This document shows, one piece after another, positions 1 through 7,631 of a stretch of 37,486 nt of DNA. Position 1 is the stretch's first letter. Each line of letters begins with the position of its first letter. This stretch comes from a bacterium. GTDB lineage: Bacteria > Bacillota > Clostridia > Lachnospirales > Lachnospiraceae. The stretch is taken from assembly GCA_029227655.1 (NCBI GenBank), contig JAQYAI010000164.1:1-37486 (forward strand), read 5' to 3'. The translations under genes were made by a program, and so were the position numbers. The notes beneath the pieces are model-generated. The model was given only the letters and a program-made list of their open reading frames with translations, had not been told where the DNA came from and made no database searches.

Positions 1-86
1 GAAATCAGGGTGGAGCTTTCAAAATCAATCGTGGCATCTGTAAATCTATGCCAATTAATCAATTTCACTCGAATCAATTTCTTCAT
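1..86 (-). CDS. jetC: JetC, SMC-like ATPase of a Wadjet system (5' end only)
   Basis: This gene is not in the ORF track because it runs off the left edge. Read on the minus strand from an ATG at 86, it gives MKKLIRVKLINWHRFTD followed by an IDFESSTLI stretch. That is the usual N-terminus of SMC/SbcC-like ATPases, just before the Walker A P-loop, which would lie outside the window. The ATG falls inside the last codons of jetB (overlap about 32 nt), with a GGTGG element a few bases upstream, so translation is probably coupled. In Wadjet systems JetC is the condensin-like ATPase that loads on and extrudes plasmid DNA together with JetA and JetB. The family call rests on 28 residues plus the jetA-jetB context. 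Confidence 0.75.
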   Translation of the reverse strand, partial: MKKLIRVKLINWHRFTDATIDFESSTLI

Positions 87-669
87 TTGTTCTTCCACCC
101 TTTCTGTAATGGTCCAGTTTTTCATATACGGATCTGATATCTTCTACCCTAACCGCCATCAAAATCGAATCATAGATAATGAGCCTTGCGTCTTCATTTG
201 ACAAATCCCTGTCTAATGGTTCCACCAACTGAAATCTTCTCATGGTACTGATTGCATTCCTTAATGTCGTCTTATCGATCATCTTATCTCTGATCTTAAG
301 ACTCATAAATTTTTCATGAATATCACCCATATTGATAATCACTTCATCACTGATCGACAGTTCCCGTTTCTTTTCATCGTATAATATTCTGAGAATCAAC
401 AGAATAATGGATTCAAACAGCTTCATATTATAACGGTTGTAATTCTGCGTATTCACAAGTTGTACCACACCATATTCTTCATTGATATCCAGACGATAGC
501 CCAGCACCGACAGATATTCCAAAAACTTTTCTTTATATTTCATAATAAAATAGTAATCCGCACGGGTTGTCTCATTCTTTTTACACACAAAACACTGGCT
601 TAATAAACGATTGCAAATTCGTGTAAATTCATCTTTATCACGCTGTAACATTCCTTCAAATATTTCCAT
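55..669 (-). CDS. jetB: JetB, Wadjet MksE/kleisin-associated subunit (DUF4194)
   Basis: A 204-residue protein resembling the DUF4194 family, the MukE/MksE-like partner of bacterial SMC complexes and JetB of Wadjet. It is soluble, mostly alpha-helical and charged, with a winged-helix-like segment around residues 105-165 (SISDEVIINMGDIHEKF and onward). It starts immediately after the jetA stop with an AAGGAG ribosome binding site inside the jetA 3' end, and its own 3' end overlaps the jetC start. This is the tight jetA-jetB-jetC order expected for the system. In the complex it should bind JetA and regulate the JetC ATPase. Family assignment is from recognition of sequence style and gene order, with no search run. 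Confidence 0.8.
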   Translation of the reverse strand: MEIFEGMLQRDKDEFTRICNRLLSQCFVCKKNETTRADYYFIMKYKEKFLEYLSVLGYRLDINEEYGVVQLVNTQNYNRYNMKLFESIILLILRILYDEKKRELSISDEVIINMGDIHEKFMSLKIRDKMIDKTTLRNAISTMRRFQLVEPLDRDLSNEDARLIIYDSILMAVRVEDIRSVYEKLDHYRKGGRTNEEIDSSEID

Positions 670-2052
670 TTATCTCTCCTTTTTCCGGATCGTATAATCC
701 CTAAAACGATATCCGTTGACCATAATTTCTTCCCCTGTCTTCACTTCATAACTCATGTTCTTACGCTGGCCATACAACCGGACATAAATCATATGTACAA
801 AGTCTTCGGTTGTATTTAACGGCAATTCGGAAGCATGAATTTCTTTCTTGTCCCGCATAAAGTCCAGAACATAGCTATTGATCTTTTGCGGATTCAGCAC
901 ACGCTCCATTCTTTCCATCATTTTTTTGATTTTTTTCTGACGCAGCTCGTAATCCGGTACCTCATTCTCTATTTCTTTCGGATGGAATTCTTTTTTTCCT
1001 TCTATCGGAACATATAACGATTTTTCATCTATAAAGGAAGAAGCATAAATCCGAATCAAATCATCCAGGAAAGAAATTCTGTAAATTCCTCCAAGATCCA
1101 TATTTTCAGAATTCATCTTCTCATTCAGCTCTGACAGGATTTCCTTGATCTGTCCACGTACATCCTCACTGCCTATCAGAAAAAACTTTGCTCTATTGAC
1201 TGCTGCCCTCTGATACTGCGTATTTTTCTGGTTGATTTCAGCCAGAATATCATCCAGATTTTTAAATGCATCTATGATCGTGTGTATATATTGATATACC
1301 CGTTCTTCCGCCTGCTCCAGCGGAATTTCCTGAATACTTGCAATTTCTGCACTTGTCTTCTCGATATAAGCCTTGCTCCGGCTTTTACTTTCTAATCGTT
1401 CTACGATCTCTGGTCTGAATTTGGCTACATTATCTGATGTGAGTAGCCTGTGATATGCCTTGTCCACAATATTTTCTATATAGTCATTAAATAAGACATC
1501 CATAATTTCAGAAGGAGTCTTGTACCTTGTCAACTCATCAATATATCGCTTGATTCCAGAATTCAGATTCTTCAGTCCAGTGATCAGCATATCTGTATTT
1601 TCCATAATAGACAGCAATACCGTTCCCGGCTTATCCGTGTTACTGCGGACCAGGCTGTAAATGACATAAATATATCCCTGATATTCAATCTGCTTCCCTT
1701 CTTCAATTTCCAAAAGAGTCTTGATGATCTTGACCGCATAATCTTTAAAATTGACACGCTGCACATAACTTTTGTCCGTTTCAATTTCAATCCAGTCGTA
1801 AAATTCCAATCTCCGAAGCATCCAGTTCGCCTTATCACGGCTGCTTTTTCCGATAACCTCTTCTGCTTCTATCTCAATCGCATGCCCCAGCTCGAAATAA
1901 TATTGCAATTCTTCTACCAGAACATCACGTTCAATTCCAAAAGAAAGCTGATGATTCATGATGCTGAACAACTTACTGATACATTCCCAATAAATCTGTT
2001 TATTGGGAGAAGCCAGCGGCACAAAAAACTTATCTGAGACAACATGAAACAT
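670..2052 (-). CDS. jetA: JetA, Wadjet kleisin-like subunit (DUF5716 type)
   Basis: A large helical protein with the conserved opening MFHVVSDKFFVPLASPNK, typical of the JetA/MksF-like kleisin subunit of type II Wadjet systems. It should bridge the JetC ATPase heads. The ORF track starts 24 residues further upstream at 2124, but I prefer the ATG at 2052. It has GAGG eight bases upstream, the preceding residues are low-complexity, and a good promoter (TTGACA, 18 bp, TATGAT) lies across the longer start, which would place the first ATG in or upstream of the transcription start. It is the first gene of the operon. The middle of the protein is rich in Glu/Lys and probably forms coiled coils. The subtype call is less sure than the family. 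Confidence 0.8.
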   Translation of the reverse strand: MFHVVSDKFFVPLASPNKQIYWECISKLFSIMNHQLSFGIERDVLVEELQYYFELGHAIEIEAEEVIGKSSRDKANWMLRRLEFYDWIEIETDKSYVQRVNFKDYAVKIIKTLLEIEEGKQIEYQGYIYVIYSLVRSNTDKPGTVLLSIMENTDMLITGLKNLNSGIKRYIDELTRYKTPSEIMDVLFNDYIENIVDKAYHRLLTSDNVAKFRPEIVERLESKSRSKAYIEKTSAEIASIQEIPLEQAEERVYQYIHTIIDAFKNLDDILAEINQKNTQYQRAAVNRAKFFLIGSEDVRGQIKEILSELNEKMNSENMDLGGIYRISFLDDLIRIYASSFIDEKSLYVPIEGKKEFHPKEIENEVPDYELRQKKIKKMMERMERVLNPQKINSYVLDFMRDKKEIHASELPLNTTEDFVHMIYVRLYGQRKNMSYEVKTGEEIMVNGYRFRDYTIRKKER

Positions 2053-2107
2053 ATTTTTATCCTCACTTTTCAATAACTTTTTTCCGTTCGGATTATTTTC
2101 CCTTTTT

Positions 2108-2137
2108 ATCATATTCTTAGCCATACACTAGTGTCAA
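2108..2137 (-). promoter_or_regulatory. Promoter of the jet operon with palindrome over the -35
   Basis: On the minus strand TTGACA (plus 2132-2137) is separated by 18 bp from TATGAT (plus 2108-2113), a strong sigma-A type promoter. The palindrome ACACTAGTGT (2125-2134) overlaps the -35 box and spacer, so a dimeric repressor could sit there. Transcription would start near 2100, inside the longer jetA ORF, which supports the jetA start at 2052. Confidence 0.6.
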
Positions 2138-2236
2138 CGAATAAAAAAAATTTTATTTTTTTCTTCTCTTTCTGCGTCAGTTTTTCTCCCCTGAATTGTT
2201 AACTATATAGAACACCAATGCAAAGGATAAATTATT

Positions 2237-2683
2237 ATGAACACTTTAAAAGATCTTCTTAGCAACAAAAGACTAAAAAACACGCTTGAAGGGTTCTTAT
2301 CTTTCCACGGTCTTTCCGGGTTTGAAGAAGCTTTGAAGATCTACGATGATTTTCAGCAGACTTATATCTGTAGAGCCCAGACTACCGTATACAAAATAAA
2401 AATTTCCGATATAAACTATATAACCATCCACGGGCACCATATGGAAATTCACACTTCAAACGCCACTTACCAAAAATATGGTTCCTTAAACCAAGAATTA
2501 ACTATTTTATCTTCTTATGGTTTTACTAAATGCAATCAGAGTTGTATCGTTTCCCTGCATAAAATACAAAGCATTTCAGAAAACAATATTTTCTTAACAG
2601 ACGGTACTTGCTTACATATGAGTCGCAAATGTTCTACTAGAGTTATTTCTGATATCAGCCGCAAAAGATTTTCACAAAAATAA
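2237..2683 (+). CDS. LytTR-domain DNA-binding protein
   Basis: A 148-residue protein whose second half (about residues 48-145) reads as a LytTR domain. It has a strand-rich start (TTVYKIKISDINYITIHG), a central Ser/Tyr-rich part, and the ending FTKCNQSCIVSLHKIQSIS with a final DGTCLHMSRK, equivalent to the family's R.H.S.lVN...I and l.l.dg..l.vSR elements. There is no receiver domain: the first 45 residues are a short helical region, so it is a stand-alone LytTR regulator rather than a full AgrA/LytR. It is divergent from the jet operon and could control it or itself; that link is inference. AAGGAT lies upstream of the start. A strong hairpin overlaps its 3' end. Confidence 0.75.
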   Translation: MNTLKDLLSNKRLKNTLEGFLSFHGLSGFEEALKIYDDFQQTYICRAQTTVYKIKISDINYITIHGHHMEIHTSNATYQKYGSLNQELTILSSYGFTKCNQSCIVSLHKIQSISENNIFLTDGTCLHMSRKCSTRVISDISRKRFSQK

Positions 2684-2705
2684 GCATCCCCTCGGATGCT
2701 TATTT
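2678..2705. terminator. Bidirectional intrinsic terminator
   Basis: A perfect 12-bp stem (AAATAAGCATCC pairing with GGATGCTTATTT) with a 4-nt loop CCTC. It ends the plus-strand LytTR gene and also lies just beyond the stop of the minus-strand DUF4160 gene, so it can serve both. Confidence 0.75.
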
Positions 2706-2713
2706 CGTGTACT

Positions 2714-2739
2714 ACTTATTCTATTTTTCCTTATATAAT
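2714..2739 (-). repeat. Direct repeat copy 1: decayed copy of the MFS gene 3' end
   Basis: On the plus strand the core CCTTATATAAT preceded by ACTTATTCTATTTTT matches 3501-3529 with one mismatch and a 3-nt indel. Read on the minus strand it still encodes LYKEK-stop, compared with LYKERK-stop at the true end of the MFS gene. It bounds the three-gene cassette on its downstream side. Confidence 0.7.
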
Positions 2740-2740
2740 T

Positions 2741-3019
2741 CTAAACTCCATAAAATCCATTATCACTTTTTTCTGCCCACTTCATATACATTTCTTTATA
2801 GTTATCTTTTATAAAATCTCGAATAATCCTTATTTCTCTGTCTGATAATTGTCCTGCGTTTTCAATCGTTGTCTCACCATTTTTCTTGACAAAAAATTTG
2901 GCCGAACCAGCTTCTGTGAGTCTACGATCACTAGCATGAACATGCATAGCTTCAATTACACAATGTGAGGTATAATATAGATAATACCCACATACTTTAT
3001 ACTCATAGTACTTAGGCAT
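2741..3019 (-). CDS. DUF4160-like small protein
   Basis: A 92-residue protein with the pattern of DUF4160: an aromatic strand (GYYLYYTSH), a His-containing HVHASD segment, a short strand block containing AKFFVKKNGET, then a C-terminal helix pair LSDREIRIIRDFIKDNYKEMYMKW. DUF4160 proteins often sit beside DUF2442 proteins, and the pair has been suspected of toxin-antitoxin-like behaviour; the biochemical function is not known. It is the last of three tiny genes in tandem (3 nt after the previous stop). An imperfect copy of the MFS gene's 3' end lies directly behind its stop codon, suggesting that the three genes arrived as a unit. Confidence 0.65.
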   Translation of the reverse strand: MPKYYEYKVCGYYLYYTSHCVIEAMHVHASDRRLTEAGSAKFFVKKNGETTIENAGQLSDREIRIIRDFIKDNYKEMYMKWAEKSDNGFYGV

Positions 3020-3022
3020 ATC

Positions 3023-3250
3023 CTACTCCTCCATATACTTACGATTTCGCTTATAATAATCTACCACAATATCTAATTCCACATCATCCATACTTGTTTC
3101 CAATACTTCTCCGTCTTTGCTTAAAACGGCAGCCTTATCCGGTCTGTTTAAATTAAGTACTTTCACATTTGTCCCATCTTTAGTAAACGCATACCCATTC
3201 ACAATTACTTCTGCTGCATCCGCAACCTCTAAAATGTTACACATATTCAA
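3023..3250 (-). CDS. Small hypothetical protein of the DUF4160/DUF2442-like cassette
   Basis: 75 residues, acidic, with no recognisable catalytic motif. The N-terminal part (ILEVADAAEVIVNGYAFTKDGTNVKVLNL) looks like beta strands, and the end (DDVELDIVVDYYKRNRKYMEE) is a helix similar in tone to the C-terminal helix of the DUF4160 neighbour. Its start lies 14 nt inside the upstream gene, so it is translationally coupled to it, and its stop is 3 nt before the DUF4160 gene. I do not recognise the family. It probably works with its two neighbours. Confidence 0.6.
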   Translation of the reverse strand: MNMCNILEVADAAEVIVNGYAFTKDGTNVKVLNLNRPDKAAVLSKDGEVLETSMDDVELDIVVDYYKRNRKYMEE

Positions 3251-3506
3251 TCCTCACTTTCTGTATTGGTTTCAAGAATTCATCCACGTCAAAATATAAA
3301 TTCTCGAGAATTGGCACCAAATCAATATATTCTTCTTCCTCTTCATGCCCTTCATACTTAGCCATAACAACAATGTACCCATTATCCCATTCTATAATCC
3401 TAGTATATCGCTCAAGTCTCGAAGACGTTCTAAAACGAATATTATGCCCATTAAACATAAATGACGTAAACACCTTATCACTGCTCAATATTGCTTCATT
3501 ACTCAT
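3237..3506 (-). CDS. Small DUF2442-like protein
   Basis: 89 residues. The C-terminal half (NGYIVVMAKYEG, then IDLVPILENLYFDVDEFLKP and IQKVRIEYV) resembles the DUF2442 fold, where a strand is followed by an 'xDLsPlL..g.f..l.dp..F..v.v' pattern. The start codon is one base after the stop of the MFS transporter gene, and the 3' end overlaps the next small gene. The close packing means all three small genes are probably read from the MFS transcript. Assignment to DUF2442 is by eye and tentative. Confidence 0.55.
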   Translation of the reverse strand: MSNEAILSSDKVFTSFMFNGHNIRFRTSSRLERYTRIIEWDNGYIVVMAKYEGHEEEEEYIDLVPILENLYFDVDEFLKPIQKVRIEYV

Positions 3507-3529
3507 TCTATTTTCTTTCCTTATATAAT
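3501..3529 (-). repeat. Direct repeat copy 2: true MFS gene 3' end
   Basis: The second copy of the flanking repeat. It covers the last codons and stop of the MFS gene and the first codons of the 89-residue gene. The two copies are 787 bp apart and bracket the small-gene cassette. Confidence 0.7.
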
Positions 3530-4734
3530 AATTTAAATCTTTTTCTATCCATTCCTCGATAAACCGCCAAAAGTATCAACAGACCTGCACCTATCACACT
3601 CACCGCGATCCATCCTTCTTTAAAGGTATACAGAACCACAATTTTTCCTATGACTGTGTTCCCTACAGAGGAAGTTGCTGTTGTGAGGATGTTATTGATT
3701 GCGATAAACCGTCCACGGTGTGATGATGGAATTCGTTTGGAAATATACGGTTTATTTCCCAGTGTCTCCAGAATTTCTCCCAGCGTGAACACTATCATCG
3801 ATATGATATACGGCGGCAGCTTATTTTGATAGAAGAAAAACGAACAGAGTCCGATTACTTCTAACAGTACTCCTAAACTAATTCGCTCCAAATCACTCCA
3901 TTTCAGAGTAATCTGTGTCAGAATCGGTGTAAAGCAAATGACCACTGCACCATTGATGCTCGTCAGCATTCCGAAGAACACTGCACCTCGTTCCAGAAAA
4001 ACTTCATCCATCTGAATCGGCAGCAAATAATTGAACTGTCCATAAATAAGATAGCAAACACAAGTAATTACTATATATATAAGTAATATTTTTCGTGTTT
4101 TTATAACGTCTCTCAGTGTTCCTTCCACCTGTTCTTCATAGGTGTTATCATTTTCTGCCTTCTCTGATTCTCTTGGCACAAAATGGTAAATAAGAATGGT
4201 CGACGACAAAACAGCCATTCCTGCAATCAAAAATGACAACCATAAGTAATGATTGAACAAAAGACCGCCCAGCGTTGGTGCAAATACAACGCCTAAATTA
4301 TTCGCCAGATATTGTAAGGAATATGCTTTTTCGCGCTCATGACTGTTGGTAAGTTCCGCGATCAGCGCATCATACGCAGACCACTCTACATGTTGAAATA
4401 GTGAACCTAAAAAATAAATACAAAGACTTCCTGTACTTAATGGCAATATTGCTGTAATAACATAAAGCACCACAGATATCAAATCAAATACTACAATCAG
4501 ATCTCGTTTATTGTATTTATCGGTCAGCCTGCCTCCGGCCAGAGCAAATGGTAATTGCAACACTCCAAACATCAGGAACCAAAGCGCTACCTGTTCTGCA
4601 TTAAATCCCAGCTTACTCTTTAAGATCAATGTTAACATCGGCCAGATGAGTCCGCCCATCGCGGTAACAAAACGTCCAAAACACAGAATATAAACTTCTC
4701 TTTTCAGACCTTGATACATTCGAAATATCTTCAT
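3508..4734 (-). CDS. MFS transporter, drug-efflux type
   Basis: 408 residues with about 12 hydrophobic segments. The loop between TM2 and TM3 carries the MFS signature as GGRLTDKYNKRDLI (usually GxLaDrxGrrxxl), residues about 67-80. The first helix contains FGRFVTAMGG, as in MdtH/YttB-like multidrug transporters. It is a plasma-membrane proton-coupled antiporter by family; the substrate cannot be read from the sequence. It sits 15 nt downstream of the HD-domain gene, so the two are probably co-transcribed. Its 3' end is duplicated 787 bp downstream (see the repeats). The start ATG at 4734 follows a purine-rich stretch (GGGAATCTTAAG). Confidence 0.85.
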   Translation of the reverse strand: MKIFRMYQGLKREVYILCFGRFVTAMGGLIWPMLTLILKSKLGFNAEQVALWFLMFGVLQLPFALAGGRLTDKYNKRDLIVVFDLISVVLYVITAILPLSTGSLCIYFLGSLFQHVEWSAYDALIAELTNSHEREKAYSLQYLANNLGVVFAPTLGGLLFNHYLWLSFLIAGMAVLSSTILIYHFVPRESEKAENDNTYEEQVEGTLRDVIKTRKILLIYIVITCVCYLIYGQFNYLLPIQMDEVFLERGAVFFGMLTSINGAVVICFTPILTQITLKWSDLERISLGVLLEVIGLCSFFFYQNKLPPYIISMIVFTLGEILETLGNKPYISKRIPSSHRGRFIAINNILTTATSSVGNTVIGKIVVLYTFKEGWIAVSVIGAGLLILLAVYRGMDRKRFKLLYKERK

Positions 4735-4749
4735 CTTAAGATTCCCGTT

Positions 4750-5343
4750 CTATTCTTCGTATGTTTCCATAAATGCGGCAATCTCTGCTTCACAGCTCCG
4801 CATTGCCTCTATTGTCTTCTCAAACAAATCGTCCAGTTCCCATCCGAGTCTCTCTGCCCCTGTACGAATCACATCGCGGGAGCATCCTGCTGCGAACTTT
4901 TTATCCTTAAACTTCTTTTTTAAGCTCTTCACTTCCATGTCCATGACACTCTTCGACGGTCTCATCAGCGCTGCTGACCAGATCAGCCCTGTCAGCTCAT
5001 CCACTGCAAAAAGCACGTTTTCCATCTCATGCTTCGGCTCCAGATCACAGCAGATTCCGTATCCATGGCAGCAGATAGAATAAATCATATCATCACCCAC
5101 GCCGCCTTCTTTCAAAAGTTCCGGGGCCTTCTTGCAGTGCTCTTCTGGATACAGTTCGAAGTCAATATCATGGAGAAGTCCTGTGATTCCCCAGTATTCT
5201 TCCTCCTCTGTGTATCCTAATTCTTTCGCATACCAGCGGAGAACTCCTTCTACAGTAAGAGCATGCTGAATGTGAAATGCTTCTTTGTTATATTTGTGAA
5301 GTAATTCATAAGCTTCTTCTCGTGTAATGTTACTTTTCATTTT
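4750..5343 (-). CDS. HD-domain metal-dependent phosphohydrolase
   Basis: The HD superfamily signature is visible as HIQHALTVEG near the N-terminus (first His ligand region), then GLLHDIDFE (the HD doublet) and a later CCHGYG segment. These fit small HD hydrolases of the HDIG type, whose substrates are usually nucleotides or phosphate esters; the substrate here is unknown. The ORF track starts 16 residues upstream, but the ATG at 5343 (MKSNITREEAYELL) has TGAGG nine bases before it and matches the family's usual N-terminus. The C-terminal third is a charged helical bundle. It is followed after 15 nt by the MFS gene. Confidence 0.7.
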   Translation of the reverse strand, partial: KMKSNITREEAYELLHKYNKEAFHIQHALTVEGVLRWYAKELGYTEEEEYWGITGLLHDIDFELYPEEHCKKAPELLKEGGVGDDMIYSICCHGYGICCDLEPKHEMENVLFAVDELTGLIWSAALMRPSKSVMDMEVKSLKKKFKDKKFAAGCSRDVIRTGAERLGWELDDLFEKTIEAMRSCEAEIAAFMETYEE

Positions 5344-5458
5344 TCCATACCTCATTGATATTTTTTCAGCTGCATGGGCATCCTCCAACATCCCTGACAG
5401 ACCGAGTTTATCACCTCATGACTATGGACATTATAACATTAAACACCTGAATCTTCTA

Positions 5459-6844
5459 TCATTTTTCATTTACTTTTTCTAACATCATATTTTTAGTTGC
5501 TATTGTTTTCATTGATTTAATTGAAAATACACATACCAGAATTGTCAAAATATCAGCAGCCGGCTGTGAAAAATAAATACCAGTTACTCCAAATATTTTA
5601 GGCAAAACCAAAATAAAAGGAATATAAAACAATCCTTGTCGTATTACAGAAAGAAACAATCCATATTTAGATGCCCCGATTGTCTGAAAAGTAATGGTCA
5701 GCATATAGCACAAGCCAAATGCAGGGTATAAAGCCACCTGTGAAATGAGCAGCCATCTTCCATAATCCACAATAACAGGATTGTGATTAAAAAGAAAAAT
5801 CAACGGTTTCGCTAAAAGAATATATGCAGCCGCAACTAATACAGTCAAAAGTATTGATCCTTTCAGTGCAAAACGTACCGATTGATGAAACCGATCTTCG
5901 TCTTTGGCTCCAAATGCATAAGAAGCTACCGGCTGATATCCCTGCATAAATCCCATGATCACGTAACAACCAATTAAAACAAGACGCTGAACCACACCAT
6001 AGGCTGCAATAATCTGATCAGAATGTGGCAGAGCTGCCGCCGCAATATTAGTCAGCGAAGCTGCTACGGAAAGACAGATTTGTATGACCGCTGTTGGAAT
6101 CCCAATCAAGGCAACCGTTTTGATCAGCTCCCAATTTGGCTGAAAAGCACTTATCTTAATCTTGATGACAGAACGTCCACTCAAATAGAACCATGCTAAA
6201 ATAAAAAATGTGATAAATTGAGATACAGTTGTAGCAAGTGAAGCACCGGATACCCCCATGTTCAGTCCCCAGTCGAACATAAAAATCGGGTCTAAAATAA
6301 CATTAAGCACAGCTCCTGTAATAACAGCAATAGAGGAAATCTTTACAGAGGATTCTGCTCTTGCAGCACAATTCATGCTCTGAGCCGGAAGATTGGCCAG
6401 CGCTGCAATAAACATCCAGAATGCGTAATCCTTTGCCAACGGCAGTGAGGCATCAGACGCACCAAAGGCCCGCATTAGAGGGTTCATAAAAACAAGCCCT
6501 CCCACACATAATAATATGCCCATTACTACTGACACCCCTATGATGGTTGTGACAGTACGGCTGGCACCTTCGTTGTCTTTGGCGCCTAACTGTCGTCCTG
6601 CTAAAACAGCGGCCCCGGCAGCAAATATATTTTCGATTGATACCATAATAAGAAGCAGCGGAACGGTAACCCCAACTGCGGTAAGTACGATATCATAATT
6701 TAACATCCCGATATAAGCAGTGTCTACTAAGTTGTAAATAGCCTTAGCCAGCAACGCAAGGGTGGCTGGAACCGCCAGCTGTATGATTGCTCTGGATGGA
6801 ACTACATTTCCCAAAACAGAGCTTGATTTTTGCATATCAGACAT
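5459..6844 (-). CDS. MATE family efflux transporter
   Basis: 461 residues with 12 predicted membrane helices in two similar halves, starting with the MATE-like AIIQLAVPATLALLAKAIYNLVDTAYIG and a second-half equivalent near LVLIGCYVIMGFMQGYQPVASYAFGA. These proteins export cationic drugs or metabolites using Na+ or H+. The start codon overlaps the stop of the upstream tetR gene (TAATG), so the two are translationally coupled and the TetR protein is very likely its repressor. Transported compound unknown. Confidence 0.88.
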   Translation of the reverse strand: MSDMQKSSSVLGNVVPSRAIIQLAVPATLALLAKAIYNLVDTAYIGMLNYDIVLTAVGVTVPLLLIMVSIENIFAAGAAVLAGRQLGAKDNEGASRTVTTIIGVSVVMGILLCVGGLVFMNPLMRAFGASDASLPLAKDYAFWMFIAALANLPAQSMNCAARAESSVKISSIAVITGAVLNVILDPIFMFDWGLNMGVSGASLATTVSQFITFFILAWFYLSGRSVIKIKISAFQPNWELIKTVALIGIPTAVIQICLSVAASLTNIAAAALPHSDQIIAAYGVVQRLVLIGCYVIMGFMQGYQPVASYAFGAKDEDRFHQSVRFALKGSILLTVLVAAAYILLAKPLIFLFNHNPVIVDYGRWLLISQVALYPAFGLCYMLTITFQTIGASKYGLFLSVIRQGLFYIPFILVLPKIFGVTGIYFSQPAADILTILVCVFSIKSMKTIATKNMMLEKVNEK

Positions 6845-7464
6845 TATCTCTTCTCCTCTCTGTTAATAACTCCGTACAGCAAAATATTTAATGCTCTTCG
6901 GCAGCCTTGTTCATGTGCTTCAAACTCACGCATCGTTAATTCTGAAACCTGATAGTTTGCATTGATAAAATCCTGAAATTGCCGAAAAGTTTCAATTATC
7001 TCAGACTTTGTAATTTGAGGCCTTAAAGGGAGTGGTTCCAACAGCTGTTCTAAAATCTGAGCATTCAACGCATCAAAAGTTCTTTTCCTTTCCTGTATTT
7101 CTGCCCGAAGATGCGCAGGTGGCGCAATAACAGCTTCACAGAAAATTCGTTGATAAATAGGATGCTCTGAAAAAAAGGACATTCTGGCTGTAAAATATCC
7201 TTCTAACTGTTCTTCTGCCTCTCCTTTTATATCTTGCATCTTCTCAGTTAAATATTCTGTAAGCAGACGAAAGCACTCCTCTACGCAAGCCAAAAACAGA
7301 TCATCTTTTGTGCTGAAATAATGATAGATAATGCCTTTGGAAACTCCCTGCACAGAACAGATTGTATTCACAGAGCTTGCACCATAACCTTGCTCAGAAA
7401 ATTCCTTCAACGCACTATCCATGATACGCCGCTTGGTTTGCTGATTTTTTTCTTCTCTATTCAT
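6844..7464 (-). CDS. TetR family repressor of the MATE pump
   Basis: 206 residues. The N-terminal TetR helix-turn-helix is clear: RRIMDSALKEFSEQGYGASSVNTIC, then VSKGIIYHYFSTKDDLF at about residues 13-57. The C-terminal ligand domain is diverged, as usual, and contains FFSEHPIYQRIFCEAV. It begins a two-gene operon with the MATE transporter. GGAGGGG precedes the ATG. Two similar palindromes in its promoter (ACC-N4-GGT) suggest autorepression, released by a pump substrate. Confidence 0.88.
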   Translation of the reverse strand: MNREEKNQQTKRRIMDSALKEFSEQGYGASSVNTICSVQGVSKGIIYHYFSTKDDLFLACVEECFRLLTEYLTEKMQDIKGEAEEQLEGYFTARMSFFSEHPIYQRIFCEAVIAPPAHLRAEIQERKRTFDALNAQILEQLLEPLPLRPQITKSEIIETFRQFQDFINANYQVSELTMREFEAHEQGCRRALNILLYGVINREEKR

Positions 7465-7481
7465 AACCCCTCCAAATAATT

Positions 7482-7493
7482 GACCTTCTGGTC
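7482..7493. promoter_or_regulatory. TetR operator O1
   Basis: GACCTTCTGGTC is a near-perfect 12-bp palindrome (ACC-N4-GGT core) between the -10 box and the tetR start codon. A repressor here would block transcription start. Confidence 0.6.
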
Positions 7494-7503
7494 TTTTTTT
7501 AGC

Positions 7504-7532
7504 ATTATATCAAATATAGACCATGCGGTTAA
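7504..7532 (-). promoter_or_regulatory. tetR-MATE promoter with second operator O2
   Basis: On the minus strand TTAACC (7527-7532) and TATAAT (7504-7509) are 17 bp apart. The -35/spacer is covered by GACCATGCGGTT (7519-7530), which shares the ACC-N4-GGT core of the downstream operator; the two centres are 37 bp apart. Confidence 0.6.
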
Positions 7533-7601
7533 TATTATTTTTTCTCAATAATGTATGATAGATACCAATAATACGCTTGAAAAAACTTTGTAGATTTTCC
7601 T

Positions 7602-7631
7602 AAAAAAAGAGCCTGCACTCTGGCAGACTCT
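7602..7631 (-). terminator. Intrinsic terminator after the PNPOx gene
   Basis: On the minus strand AGAGTCTGC pairs with GCAGGCTCT (one G-U pair) around a CAGAGT loop and is followed by seven T. It starts directly at the stop codon of the 130-residue gene. Confidence 0.8.

Noticed and set aside
1584-1838. 84-residue minus ORF inside jetA
   Set aside because: Another frame of the jetA coding sequence, without its own start site.
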